A stretch of DNA of 64,000 nt from Cercis canadensis (Eukaryota; Streptophyta; Magnoliopsida; Fabales; Fabaceae). Shown one piece after another: positions 34,650 through 43,748 of the stretch (position 1 is the stretch's first letter; the number at the start of each line of letters is the position of its first letter). The DNA is taken from positions 338,809-402,808 of the forward strand of contig QAOA01006662.1 of the NCBI GenBank assembly GCA_003255065.1. The letters are read 5' to 3'. The notes beneath the pieces were generated by a model. It did no database searches, was not told the DNA's origin, and saw nothing but the letters and a program-made list of their open reading frames with translations. The position numbers and the translations under genes are program-made.

Positions 34650-36560
34650 TGCCTCATTCAACCTATGCCTAAGAAGTGCCAAAATCCTGGAACTTTTACC
34701 ATTCCTTGTGTCATTAAAAACTGCAAGTTTGAGGACCCTTACAGCCAACAGGAGTAGTGATCCAACTAGCAAACAGAAGTAATGCATACCTTGCTGGCCT
34801 AATTGAGGATGTACTAGTCTGAGTTAATGAATTATTTTTCCCTGCTGACTTTTACATCTTAGACATGGAGGGTGAATCAACAAACAACAAGAATCCAATC
34901 ATTCTTGGGAGGCATTTCCTCAAGACTATCAGAACCAAAATAGATGTGCATTTCGGAACCCTTACTATGAAGTTCGGTGATAGTATAGTGCAATTTAATA
35001 TCCTTGATGCCATGAGATATCCCATGAAAGACCATTCTCTTTATTGCATTGATATTATTGATGAGTTAGTTGATGAGATTTATGATAGTCTTCCCTCTAA
35101 ACTCCCTAAGTTGCTATTCTTGGATGATTCAATATGTTGTGACTGTGATGGTGTTGCTGTTTGCCCTGCTTGCTTAAAGATTAATTAATTTTTAGAGAGC
35201 AATGATTCTGTCATAGAGGCTACTGCAATAGTTGATGATCCTACTGTGGTAGTTAATGATTATGTAGAGATTTATGCAATAGAGACAACAGCCACGAATT
35301 TGCTTCCTTCCATAGTACAGCCACCCAAACTGGAGCTTAAACCCCTCCCTGAGCATTTGACATATGTATTCTTAGAAGAGAATGAGCAGTTGCAAGTTAT
35401 CATTGCCAAGAACCTTCAACATGAGCAAGAGGCGAAGTTGTTGCATATTTTGAGATAGAATGAGAAGGCAATTGGGTAGACACTAGTAGATATACGTGGC
35501 ATCAATCCTTCTACTTGTATGCACATAATTTTACTTGAGGAAAATGCTAAGTCAGTGAGGCAGCCACAAAGAAAGCTTAACCCCCTGATTCTGGATGTGG
35601 TCAAGAAGGAGATAACTAAGCTTCTTCAAGTTGGGATCATCTATCCAATCTCAGATAGCAAGTAGGTGAGCCCAGTGCAAGTTGTTCAAAAGAAATCAGG
35701 AGTGACAGTGGTGAAGAATCAGTATGATGAGCTCATTCCCACTCGAGTTCAAAATAGCTGGAGGGTCTGTATCGATTACTGACACCTCAATCAGGCTACT
35801 CGCAAGGACCATTACCCACTTCTCTTCATCGATCAAATGTTGGAGTTGCTAGCAGAAAAGTCTCACTACTGTTTCCTAGACAGATTCACTGGTTATTTCT
35901 AGATTCACATTGCACATGAGGATCAGGAAAAGACCATATTCACATGTTCCTTCGGCACTTTTGCATATCGGAGGATGTCATTTAGTCTTTGCAATGCTCA
36001 AAGTACCTTCCAACGTTGCATGATTAGTATCTTTTCTAATTTTATAGAGAACTATATGGAGGTATTCATGGATGATTTTACTGTGTATGTCTCTTCCTTT
36101 GATGATTGTCTGGATAGCTTGTCTAGAGTTTTACATAGATGCATTGAAACTAATCTTGTTCTGAATTTTGAAAAATATCATTTTATGGTAGAACAAGGGA
36201 TAGTTTTAGGGCATGTTGTGTCTAGCAAGGGTATAGAGGTAGATCCTGCCAAGATTGATGTTATTTCTTCTCTGCCTTACCCCATATGCGTGCAGGAAGT
36301 TCGTTCCTTTCTTGGCCATGCAAGATTCTACCAGCGCTTTATCCGTGACTTCAGCAAGATTGCTGTCCCACTGTCCACCTTGCTGCAAAAGGATGTGGAT
36401 TTCATTTTCAATCAGTCCTGTAAGGATGCATTTGATCACCTCAAGAAGGCTCTCACTTCCACTCCCATCATCCGACCTCCCGATTGGATGCTGCCATTTG
36501 AGTTGATGTGTGATGCATCCAACTATGCAGTGGGAGTAGTAATCGATAATCTTTTCCAAA
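34650..36560 (+). mobile_element. Athila-like gypsy remnant (protease to RNase H start)
   Basis: It contains a protease with its active-site part deleted, a linker and most of reverse transcriptase, then stops abruptly at the start of RNase H next to Tat/Ogre element B. No LTR of this copy is in the window. It is related to the minus-strand element at 7772-11335 (shared MSF-LCNA-TFQ and DDF blocks). Confidence 0.8.
34660..35458 (+). pseudogene. Athila-like protease (active-site segment missing) and linker
   Basis: MPKKCQNPGTFTIPCVIKNC marks the usual start of the protease, but the D-x-G stretch that should follow is replaced by a short unrelated stretch. The C-terminal half is preserved: FPADFY-type sequence, ILGRHFLKTIRTKIDVHFGT, LTMKFGDSIVQFNILDAM. 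An acidic linker with DSICCDCDGVAVCPACLKIN follows, then a region with KLELKPLPEHLTYVFLEENE that leads into RT. The enzyme would be dead. Confidence 0.75.
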
Positions 36561-36565
36561 GGTGA
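35459..36565 (+). pseudogene. Athila-like reverse transcriptase and start of RNase H
   Basis: Blocks in order: RKLNPLILDVVKKEITKLLQ, GIIYPISDSK, a WRVCIDY block, TRKDHYPLLFIDQMLELLAE, the CFLDRFTGYF block, then an open frame from MSFSLCNAQSTFQRCM through YMEVFMDDFTVYV (catalytic Asp pair intact), GIVLGHVVSSKGIEVDPAKI, VRSFLGHARFYQRFIRDFSK and PFELMCDASNYAVG. Stops occur near 35666, 35780 and 35900. It terminates at 36563, where the sequence becomes Tat/Ogre element B. Confidence 0.85.
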
Positions 36566-37036
36566 TCTGTCGTAGATAATCTTTTCCACGAACATGGTAG
36601 AAAAGTCATACAAATAAAAGTTGCAAACAACATCTGGGTTTACCCTCACCCTTCCTTTGACAAAAGTTGAGAGATCCGAATGTGTCAGCCAATATGGCGG
36701 GTATCGGATTAACCTTATGCTCAAGAATTTGTTGGAACACATCAGCAGCTAAGAGGCTAACGATATTCTTGGCGGATGGGAATAGGATGAGCCCGTAAAT
36801 ACACAAAGCAATCAGGTTCCTCAATTTTTCCCATTCTCTTTTATCAAGAAAACTTTGTAAGCAAGGTATTATGAAAGTCATAAGTCATCCCTTCATACTA
36901 GTGTCCTTTAGTATTATCTTGTTCTTCATTGTGTCGACAGGTACACCTAACCACTCAACAACCTTTTCCAAAGTAACCTTATTCTTATTGTGAGTGTACA
37001 CTTTGGTTTGGGTAGTCAAAGGCAAATTTACATATA
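36566..37036 (-). pseudogene. Tat/Ogre ORF1 (DUF7745-like), part downstream of the transposon insertion
   Basis: Read 37036 to 36566: VNLPLTTQTKVYTHNKNKVT, LEKVVEWLGVPVDTMKNKII, then LMTFIIPCLQSFLDKREWEK, NLIALCIYGLILFPSAKNIV and VSLLAADVFQQILEHKVNPI. The GLVLFP-type block and the EWLG block are characteristic of the DUF7745/ORF1 protein found between 5' LTR and gag in Tat/Ogre elements; its role is unknown. One stop lies near 36880 and a frame change near 36700. The upstream half is at 42548-42930. Confidence 0.7.
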
Positions 37037-37479
37037 GGTGGTGTTTGGTATAGAGAATCCTATTCCCTAGAATCCTTTACTTTCCTCGGAATAGGATTCC
37101 CAGGAATGGGATTACTAGGAAAGTTAATATTCCCATGTTTGGTTATCACTAATTTTCCTGGAAATATTATGGTGCATTCCCAACAAAATTATATTGTCAT
37201 GTTTGGTTCAAGTATAATATATTCAGGAATGATATCAATTTTTCCAAAAATACCCTCGGCTTCTAGTCTTCGCTGCTCTGTTAAAGGGTAAAACGTTTTC
37301 AAAACCCTCGCTCCCAAACTGCTTCGTCCCCTTCTGAAGCCACTCTCTGCTTTTTCACATTCGAATGCAAACCCTAACCACCTTTTCTTTCTCATCCTTC
37401 ACTGCGTTTAGCTTCGATTTTTATCTATAGATATAGTATATACATATATATTAGCCATTATTTTTTTGGGTTTTCCTAA

Positions 37480-37654
37480 ATGGCCTCTGGCGTGAAGGTG
37501 GAAGGTGGCACTCAAATACTCCTTGCCAGGGTGCATAAAACGATCCAATTCATCAAAGAAATTGTGCGTGACCACTCTGATGCTGATATCTATTATGCCC
37601 TTAAGGAAACCAACATGGATCCTAATGAAACCGCTCATAAATTGCTCAATCAAG
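37480..37654 (+). pseudogene. Captured first exon of a GBF-interacting protein 1-like gene
   Basis: From ATG at 37480 the frame reads MASGVKVEGGTQILLARVHK, then TIQFIKEIVRDHSDADIYYA and LKETNMDPNETAHKLLNQ. This matches the N-terminal GIP1/DUF1296 (UBA-like) domain of plant GIP1-like proteins, about 58 residues. The exon ends CAAG at 37654 followed by a GTGGGC donor, so the original splice site is kept. The 190 bases upstream look like its 5' UTR. The continuation of the gene is absent; the frame reads into intron sequence and stops near 37797. Full proteins are several hundred residues. It is a captured fragment, possibly transcribed but not a complete gene. Confidence 0.8.
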
Positions 37655-37944
37655 GTGGGCCACCACTAACTTCGGCCGGCTTTCGTGTGCTTTTTCATTT
37701 CATTAGTGTTTTTAGTGTTATTTCCATTAATGGGTTCTTTTTTTTTTGGATTGTAGTAGTAGTTAATACATTGTGTCTTGAGGCTTTTTGGTTTTGATAA
37801 TTCATAGATGTGCTATATTTTTTGGTTTAATTTACTATTTTAGAGTGTATAAGAAGCATGGAATGAATTACTAGAGCCTGGTAGTCTTAATTAATCCTTA
37901 ATGCTGGTAAAGTTTGCTTCTGATTGCTAAGCCAAGAATATTTG

Positions 37945-38306
37945 TTTGGAAGGCTATTTTACTTGTTCTAGTTACATACTGATGTTGTTTCTAATTTATT
38001 TTGAATTCTTAATTTAGCCTATGGGCTGAAATTGGCAATCAAAGATAGAATTTAAAGGTGTATTATTGACCTGTAAAAATTGGCTTATGTGATTACAATG
38101 AGAAATACTTTCTGAATATGAAGCTNTTTGGAAGGCTATTTTACTTGTTCTAGTACATACTGATGTTGTTTCTAATTTATTTTGAATTCTTAATTTAGCC
38201 TATGGGCTGAAATTGGCAATCAAAGATAGAATTTAAAGGTGTATTATTGACCTGTAAAAATTGGCTTATGTGATTACAATGAGAAATACTTTCTGAATAT
38301 GAAGCT
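37945..38306. repeat. 180-bp direct duplication around a single N (probable assembly join)
   Basis: Bases 37945-38125 and 38127-38306 are identical except for one base missing in the second copy (GTTACATAC versus GTACATAC). They are separated only by the N at 38126. The stretch lies in intron-like sequence between the GIP1-like exon and the MTHFR exon. Confidence 0.9.
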
Positions 38307-38613
38307 GTATAGTATTTTCTTATTGATGTTGTAGTTTAATTATTTGTTATGCTGAGATTTAGTGGCTGGAACTGTTAACATAATCTCCAAACAGAGTCAC
38401 TTAGTTTATTCTTTGAGAGACTTCTTGCTATTGAGTCTGAAATTGATGGATTCTGGTCATATCGTTGCAAATTTACATTTTATCGAAAAAAAAAAACTTC
38501 TTTGAGTAATGTCCTTTAAACAAAAAAGAAAACAAAAGGATTCTGCATCTCAACCTACATTGAACAGTCCTTCTGCTTTGGTAGGTTGCTTGCCTTAGAA
38601 TAAAACAAAAAAA

Positions 38614-38952
38614 ATGAAAGTCATAGAGAAAATACGAGCATTAGCACCAAATGATCCAGATAGGGTGGTGTTCTCCTTTGAGTTCTTCCCACCTAGGACT
38701 AAAGATGGGGTAGACAGTCTGTTTGAGAGGATGGACCGCATGGTGGTCTCTAGTCCTTCGTTATGTGATATCACTTGGGGTGCTGGAGGATCAACAGCTG
38801 ATCTAACGCTGGAAATTGTCAACAAGATGCAGAACATGATATGTGTGGAAACCATGGTGTACCTCACCTGCACTAACATACCAATTGAAAAGATCGATCA
38901 TGCTCTCCAAACCATAAAGGCCATTGGCCTCCAGAATGTTCTTGCTCTTCGT
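38614..38952 (+). pseudogene. Captured first exon of methylenetetrahydrofolate reductase
   Basis: ATG at 38614 opens [20 protein letters not shown], then [40 protein letters not shown] and [20 protein letters not shown], ending QNVLALR at 38952. This is the N-terminal part of the FAD-containing catalytic barrel of MTHFR, which reduces methylene-THF to methyl-THF in the cytosol for methionine synthesis. The SFEFFPP motif with the catalytic Glu is intact. After 113 residues the homology stops and the frame ends (HA-stop at ~38965). Plant MTHFR is about 590-600 residues, so this is a fragment. Conservation is high, which suggests a recent capture. Confidence 0.88.
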
Positions 38953-39146
38953 GATTTACATGCTTAAAAATTAGTAATATTGCATTCCATGAGAAAAGTG
39001 GGAAATTTTCTTTTGCTCTGTCAAAATGAAAGTGACAAATAAAATAATGGGGTGGGGGATTACAGTAGAGAAATTACCTCTTTTCTTGCTGCCTATCTTA
39101 TTATCATCCTTTTGCTTTCTGTCATTAGTTTGTCTTCTGCATATAG

Positions 39147-39320
39147 GTTGATGCACCAGCAGATCTGATTGTCACCCAATTGTTCTATGATACTGATACT
39201 TTTCTGAAATTTGTGAATGACTGTCGCCAAATTGGAATAACTTGTCCCATTGTGCCTGGAATTATGCCCATTAATAACTACAATGGCTTTGTTCGAATGA
39301 CTGGCTTTTGTAAGACAAAG
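39147..39320 (+). pseudogene. Captured internal exon of methylenetetrahydrofolate reductase
   Basis: A 174-bp exon flanked by a good acceptor (GCATATAG before 39147) and donor (GTATGC after 39320) reads [40 protein letters not shown] and [18 protein letters not shown]. This is a later part of the MTHFR catalytic domain. The exons that should lie between QNVLALR and VDA, roughly 100 residues, are missing: only 194 bases separate the two pieces. Same strand and order as in the parent gene. Joining the GIP1-like donor at 37654 to this acceptor would give a stop at once (phase mismatch). Confidence 0.88.
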
Positions 39321-39810
39321 GTATGCTATATTTTCCATATAGACATTTCAGTGTTAAATATTTTATGGAAATTAGTTTCAAGGGGTGTGACAAAGATAGG
39401 AAACAAGTTACAAGGATTTTATCTAAAACGTGTTGATTCTTGATCTCTGTCTGTCTCTGTGTCTTGGAGTGAAATGTCATATGTGTTATTACTTTGGGAA
39501 CTTGGTTCAATCCTAGTTTGTTTGAATATGCAATAGGTGAATGCATGCTTGAACCTTCGATCAATCCCGTGTGTTATTTGCCTTTCAATCCTCCAATGAA
39601 GATGGATGGATGTGCATTACTTGTCTTAGTCCATCTTGTTAGGTGGATTTTACACCTATTTTATAGATTTAGCTTAACTTTTTGAGTGTTTCTTAAGATG
39701 TTTGAACCTTAATCTTGTTCCTTTTTTCTATTTTGTAGGATCATTAATTAGAATAGATTCTTGGTGTTAAAAGACTTTCAGGAGAAGCCAAAAGCAAGAA
39801 GAATCAATCT

Positions 39811-40020
39811 TGGGCACCCCTACGCTCGAGCATGGCGTCCCTACGCTCCCAAGAAGCAAAACACAACCTTGCAGCAGCCTCTGGGCGTAGCCACCCCGTG
39901 GCGGGTGTCACTACGCCCGAGTTCAACTTTCTCCACGATCATCCAGCATGGAAGCCAAGCCCCTGGGAGGAGTTACGCCCGTGACCCGGCGTCCCTACGC
40001 CCCACCAAGCACCCCTCCTC
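39811..40020. other. CpG-rich segment inside the Harbinger-like element
   Basis: A block with repeated CCCTACGC, GGGCGTAG and CTACGCCC words stands out from the AT-rich surroundings. It resembles the islands in the gypsy LTRs of this window. Apparent frames (39761-40066) reflect the repeat and not a recognisable protein. It is probably a retroelement scrap picked up by the transposon. Confidence 0.6.
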
Positions 40021-40942
40021 GTGGCATTTTGGGTCTTTTCTAGAAGAGACCAAATTTTATACATAATTATATCAAATTGTTAAAATAAGGTGAATGGATA
40101 ATTTATAGTCTTGTTTTCATTATTTTGGATGCTTTGTCGGGTGGAAGTTCATAACAATGTTTAGTGTTCAATAACATCAAATTCTTCAAGTTAGTGAGGA
40201 TAACTATCTATGCTCGAACTAAATTATACACCATGGGAAAGAGTTCTATAATGTAACTTGTTAAAAGGAGAGCAATAGGAACGTTTTAACACACATAATG
40301 TTTTGTATATGTCAAAAAGAACAATTCTTTGAGCATGTTTGGAAAATCTTAGATTTAAACAATCGATATTTACTAGAATGTTTGGAAAATCTTAGATTTT
40401 GTTTCAAGTGCAATTAGTGGAATGGTGGGTCCAATCCCCCATTCCATTTTGTCAATGTGATTAATCATCGGAATACATGTTGCACCCTCATATATAATGG
40501 ATTCCTCCTTTACTTTTTTCTAATAATATACATCTTTTCAACCAGTTCTTTCTATCCAGAATGAAGTTAAAAAGTAATTAAATACACCTTCAACCTAAAC
40601 ACATCTCGGTTTTGAAACAAACTAACAATATATCTCCATTTAATTTATTGGTCTTCTCTATTGTTTTCTTCAACTCATCTTCTGGAGTTTCATAAATTTG
40701 GCAAAGAGACACAATGAGGTGCCCACCTTTGGTACTTCTTTTGACTGAAATACATGCAAGAAATAAGAACACAAAAAAATAATAAAAATTGCAGCATCTA
40801 TGGCAGCAAAAAACTTACAACATTATAAATAATTCCAAAATGTACAAAGATACATCTTAATTACTACATTGATACTATCACAGACACATTAAACCATTGT
40901 TATCATACAATGGTGCAAAACATGAACCCTGAAAAATCTTGA

Positions 40943-41167
40943 CTGCATGCATACAACTACTTCTCTGTATTACTTCTTAAGTTGCTTCACTCTTGATTCA
41001 ATATGTGGACTGGCCTTCAAGCCACAACCTGGCATCTTTTGATGGAGCCACTGCTCCAATTGCTTTGTATATCCATGTTGGAATGTGTCATTGTCTGCAG
41101 TCCACCTTCTAGAAGCTGCAAGTTCCAGTATGCACTCCACAAGCTTTTTATCTTCATCTCTTGTCCA
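40943..41167 (-). pseudogene. Myb/SANT-like DNA-binding domain, Harbinger ORF1 remnant
   Basis: Read 41167 to 40943: WTRDEDKKLVECILELAASR, then RWTADNDTFQHGYTKQLEQW, LHQKMPGCGLKASPHIESRV and KQLKK, one stop, YREVVVCMQ. The W...ED.KLVE, DN..F..GY..QLE and KA.PHI.SRVK.LKK pattern is the Myb/SANT-like domain (Myb_DNA-bind_3) found in ORF1 proteins of plant PIF/Harbinger elements and in host genes derived from them. ORF1 binds subterminal repeats and helps the transposase. The single nonsense change (Gln to stop) and the missing flanks show it is a remnant. It supports assigning the surrounding element to PIF/Harbinger. Confidence 0.8.
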
Positions 41168-41949
41168 TTAATGCTTTTTATCTGTCAAAGTTGGTTGATT
41201 TGATTCCTTCATGCTCTTTTACAACATATAAATGATGGAAAAAAAAAAAAGCAAATATTTGCAGCATAATAATCATCAAACTTCCAGCATCTATCAGCTA
41301 TTTTGATTTGAAAATCGGAGAGGAATTTAGAGAAGGTTCTAGCATCTATCAACTATCATTTTTGGAACCTTCTTTGTTTGGTGAAGCTAAATAAGTTACC
41401 CATAGAGGAATTTAGAGAAGAAAAATAGAAGAGTTGTTCTTCTTATTATCTTCCTAAGTCCTAAATGAGAAACAAAGTTTAAGAGGTCAATTGACTTATG
41501 TTAACTGGAGTTTATTAATCACTTATAATACACTGGGAAATAATAGCAATTTAGTGGACAACAAAGAGGGACAGTGCCAAAACTACCATAAACTTCACCT
41601 TTCCTTTCAAAGTTTCAGAGTGATTAACTCACAAACTACTTCTGCAACATTTTCACTTTAGATAGAGGCAGATTCTTTCAAAGGAAAGCCCATCAAGATT
41701 CAGCATGCTACGTTCATCAAGAACAACTTTGGGCATTGCAATAACAAAATGTAGAAAGATAGATGATATAAGACGACAATTACAAACCATAGAGCTAATA
41801 TAACCAGAGAATCATATTGGAATTTTACGAACACAAATTGACAAACCATAACCAAATTTCATGAACACGCTAGTATAAAAACGAAGTTCATATAATTTTC
41901 TCATGGAAAATATGATTTTACTACGCAAACAAACGGAGGAGCAAGCAAA

Positions 41950-42325
41950 TTTGGCGCTTACTCTTGATCGCACAAGGGCCAGAATCGAATGAAGGTGGAT
42001 AGAGAACAAGGGAGGATTCGGGCGAGGAATCCACAGTGCTGGCTTCTACTTCACCATCACCATCGTCTGTGGAAGACAATGAGGATTCGAAAGTGACGCA
42101 ATTCTCAAGAGAACCAGCGGTAATGGTCTAGTTCGTTTGGGACCTCCATGGAATAACAGTGCTCTCAGTCATGGTGATTTTGCCCTCTGGCTCCATCACC
42201 ACCAAGTTCGTCTCTGTGCTCAGTATCAGACTCTGCAAAAGAAGAAGTCGACGACGACAATGAAGAGGAATGGTGTATAATACACAATTTGAGAGAGAGA
42301 GAACTAGCGAAAGGGTTTCAAGCAA
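41950..42325 (-). pseudogene. Unidentified minus-strand exon fragment with a plausible splice donor
   Basis: Read on the minus strand, ATG near 42205 gives MEPEGKITMTESTVIPWRSQ and, after a stop near 42130, an acidic Ser-rich stretch (NCVTFESSLSSTDDGDGEVE, then ASTVDSSPESSLVLYPPSFD). It ends in ATCAAGA before a GTAAGC donor near 41958. Composition is more GC-rich and codon-like than the surroundings. I do not recognise the protein. It could be the first exon of the Harbinger ORF1 or a third captured host fragment. Confidence 0.4.
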
Positions 42326-42547
42326 AAGGGTAATTAAGTAATTTCACATGCTAAAATTTTCCCATTCCCTTCGGAATATAACTTTCCCACTCTCAGAGGT
42401 GGGAATAAGATTTTGAAGTTTTGTGTACAAGTTTACATTCCCGAGTATCTAACTTTCCTGAGAATAATTTTTTAACTTTTGCACCAATCATGGGTAACTT
42501 ACTTTCCCAGCAATCTTAAAACTTAATTCATACCAAACACCACCATA

Positions 42548-42930
42548 GGCATACTCCTCAACAGTCGAGGTTGTGTCAATGACTCCAAAAGTCAAGCAAT
42601 GATATGTAGGATCTCATAAATTCACCATGATAACCAAGGCCATCTTGTGCACTTCAACCTTCAGTAAGTCCCAAATTTTTCCATATTTCTCATTGAAAAC
42701 TGTCTTTTTATCAATGGGCAACAATTTGAAGAAACGGTCTATCTGAGTTACATCATTGACTTCGACATTGACTCAGAGCCTCTTAGGCAATGTGCTAGGT
42801 TGTCCCTTAGGTAAACAATCCCTCTCCTCAGTTGGTAGTGATAACATATCTTTTATGAAGGCTCGTAAAGTCTTAGAATTCTAAAAAATGGGATCTCAAC
42901 TGGCCATATTAACAATTCAACTTTTTATGA
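42548..42930 (-). pseudogene. Tat/Ogre ORF1, part upstream of the transposon insertion
   Basis: Read toward 42548: FFKLLPIDKKTVFNEKYGKI, WDLLKVEVHKMALVIMV, and DPTYHCLTFGVIDTTSTVEE ending YAY at the insertion site. The YGKI-LL...DP-YRCFTF...PT-EEY series is the usual start of Tat/Ogre ORF1, and it continues at 37036 as VNLPL. The N-terminal part before 42750 has stops. Confidence 0.7.
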
Positions 42931-43683
42931 ATCATTGAAAAGTTCAAAAAAAAAATGTAATCAAATTTATCAAAAGAAATTGAGTGTATTTTAAAAAATA
43001 AAGCGAGTAAAATGAAATGAGAAGAAAAGAGAGAAGAAATACTTCTCATATTGTCCTAAGAATAGGTTGACATTTAAGCTTAAGGATTCTAACTTAGCAG
43101 TCAGGGTCTACCCTAAAGGAGGGCCTGCACGGTCAAATTACGTGCATGGTTATTAAGTCCGTGCTACATTTTAAAAGTTCAAGTTACTATAGATTGCCTC
43201 TCATCGGGATGACAGAGACCATGTCTTGTTGACATGAATAGATGAAAGGTAGAGCTTCTTTATTTAGTCATGTTAAAAAGACAAGTTGCAATTCAAGTGA
43301 GAGCTTTGCATAGATCGCAAGAGTACTTAGCCTCTTTGGGATAATGCTCACTCCCTATCTAACCCTAAGTTTAAAAATGACTCGGGTATAGAGCCAAAGA
43401 AAGTGTGAGGTATGAGTGTTAGTGCTTTGTGTGTGCAAAGGATGCAAACAAAGCTCATCCTACATCTACTCGCTGCAAGGAAAAACACATAATATATTAC
43501 AGTTACTTACAAATGCAAGGAAAAAATAAATTATAATATATACACAAAGTAAATAATGAAAGCATTTAAAGAACATAAACTAAATAAACAAAGGGATAAA
43601 GAGAATACAAAAAGGCCACATCTATTTTGCACAACTAACTTCTAATGCTTGACTCTCAAATGTTCCCAGTGGAGTCGTCAAAT
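42931..43683 (-). other. PBS region and 5' leader of Tat/Ogre element B
   Basis: Just inside the LTR end at 43684 the minus strand reads ATTTGACGACTCCACTGGGA, the same as the PBS region at 29728 in the plus-strand element. The leader that follows is homologous to 30200-30400. No coding frame. Confidence 0.7.
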
Positions 43684-43748
43684 TGCCATAACATACTCGA
43701 AGGTCGCTACGACTCGAATGGAGGATTTAAAGAAAAAGATTAGTTTTT

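Larger units (their letters stand above)
37037..42544. mobile_element. PIF/Harbinger-like DNA transposon carrying host gene fragments
   Basis: The 15-base terminal inverted repeat GGTGGTGTTTGGTAT / ATACCAAACACCACC is perfect (37037-37051 and 42530-42544). A 3-bp duplication ATA flanks it (37034-37036; 42545-42547). It interrupts an ORF1 whose two halves are recognisable on each side. Subterminal regions are also loosely inverted (GGAATAGGATTCCCAGGAATGG-like words at left, CCCATTCCCTTCGGAA at right). Inside are a GIP1-like exon, two MTHFR exons, a CpG-rich retroelement scrap, an unidentified minus-strand exon and a Myb/SANT-like ORF1 remnant. No transposase is present, so it would need one in trans. 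Confidence 0.75.

Noticed and set aside
36206-36742. 178-residue minus-strand frame across the Athila/Tat junction
   Set aside because: It spans two elements. Its C-terminal part is the antisense of Athila RT and only the first residues belong to Tat/Ogre ORF1, so it is not a single gene.
39761-40066. 101-residue open frame rich in Arg/Pro/Ser
   Set aside because: It is created by the CpG-rich repeated segment and does not resemble a protein family.
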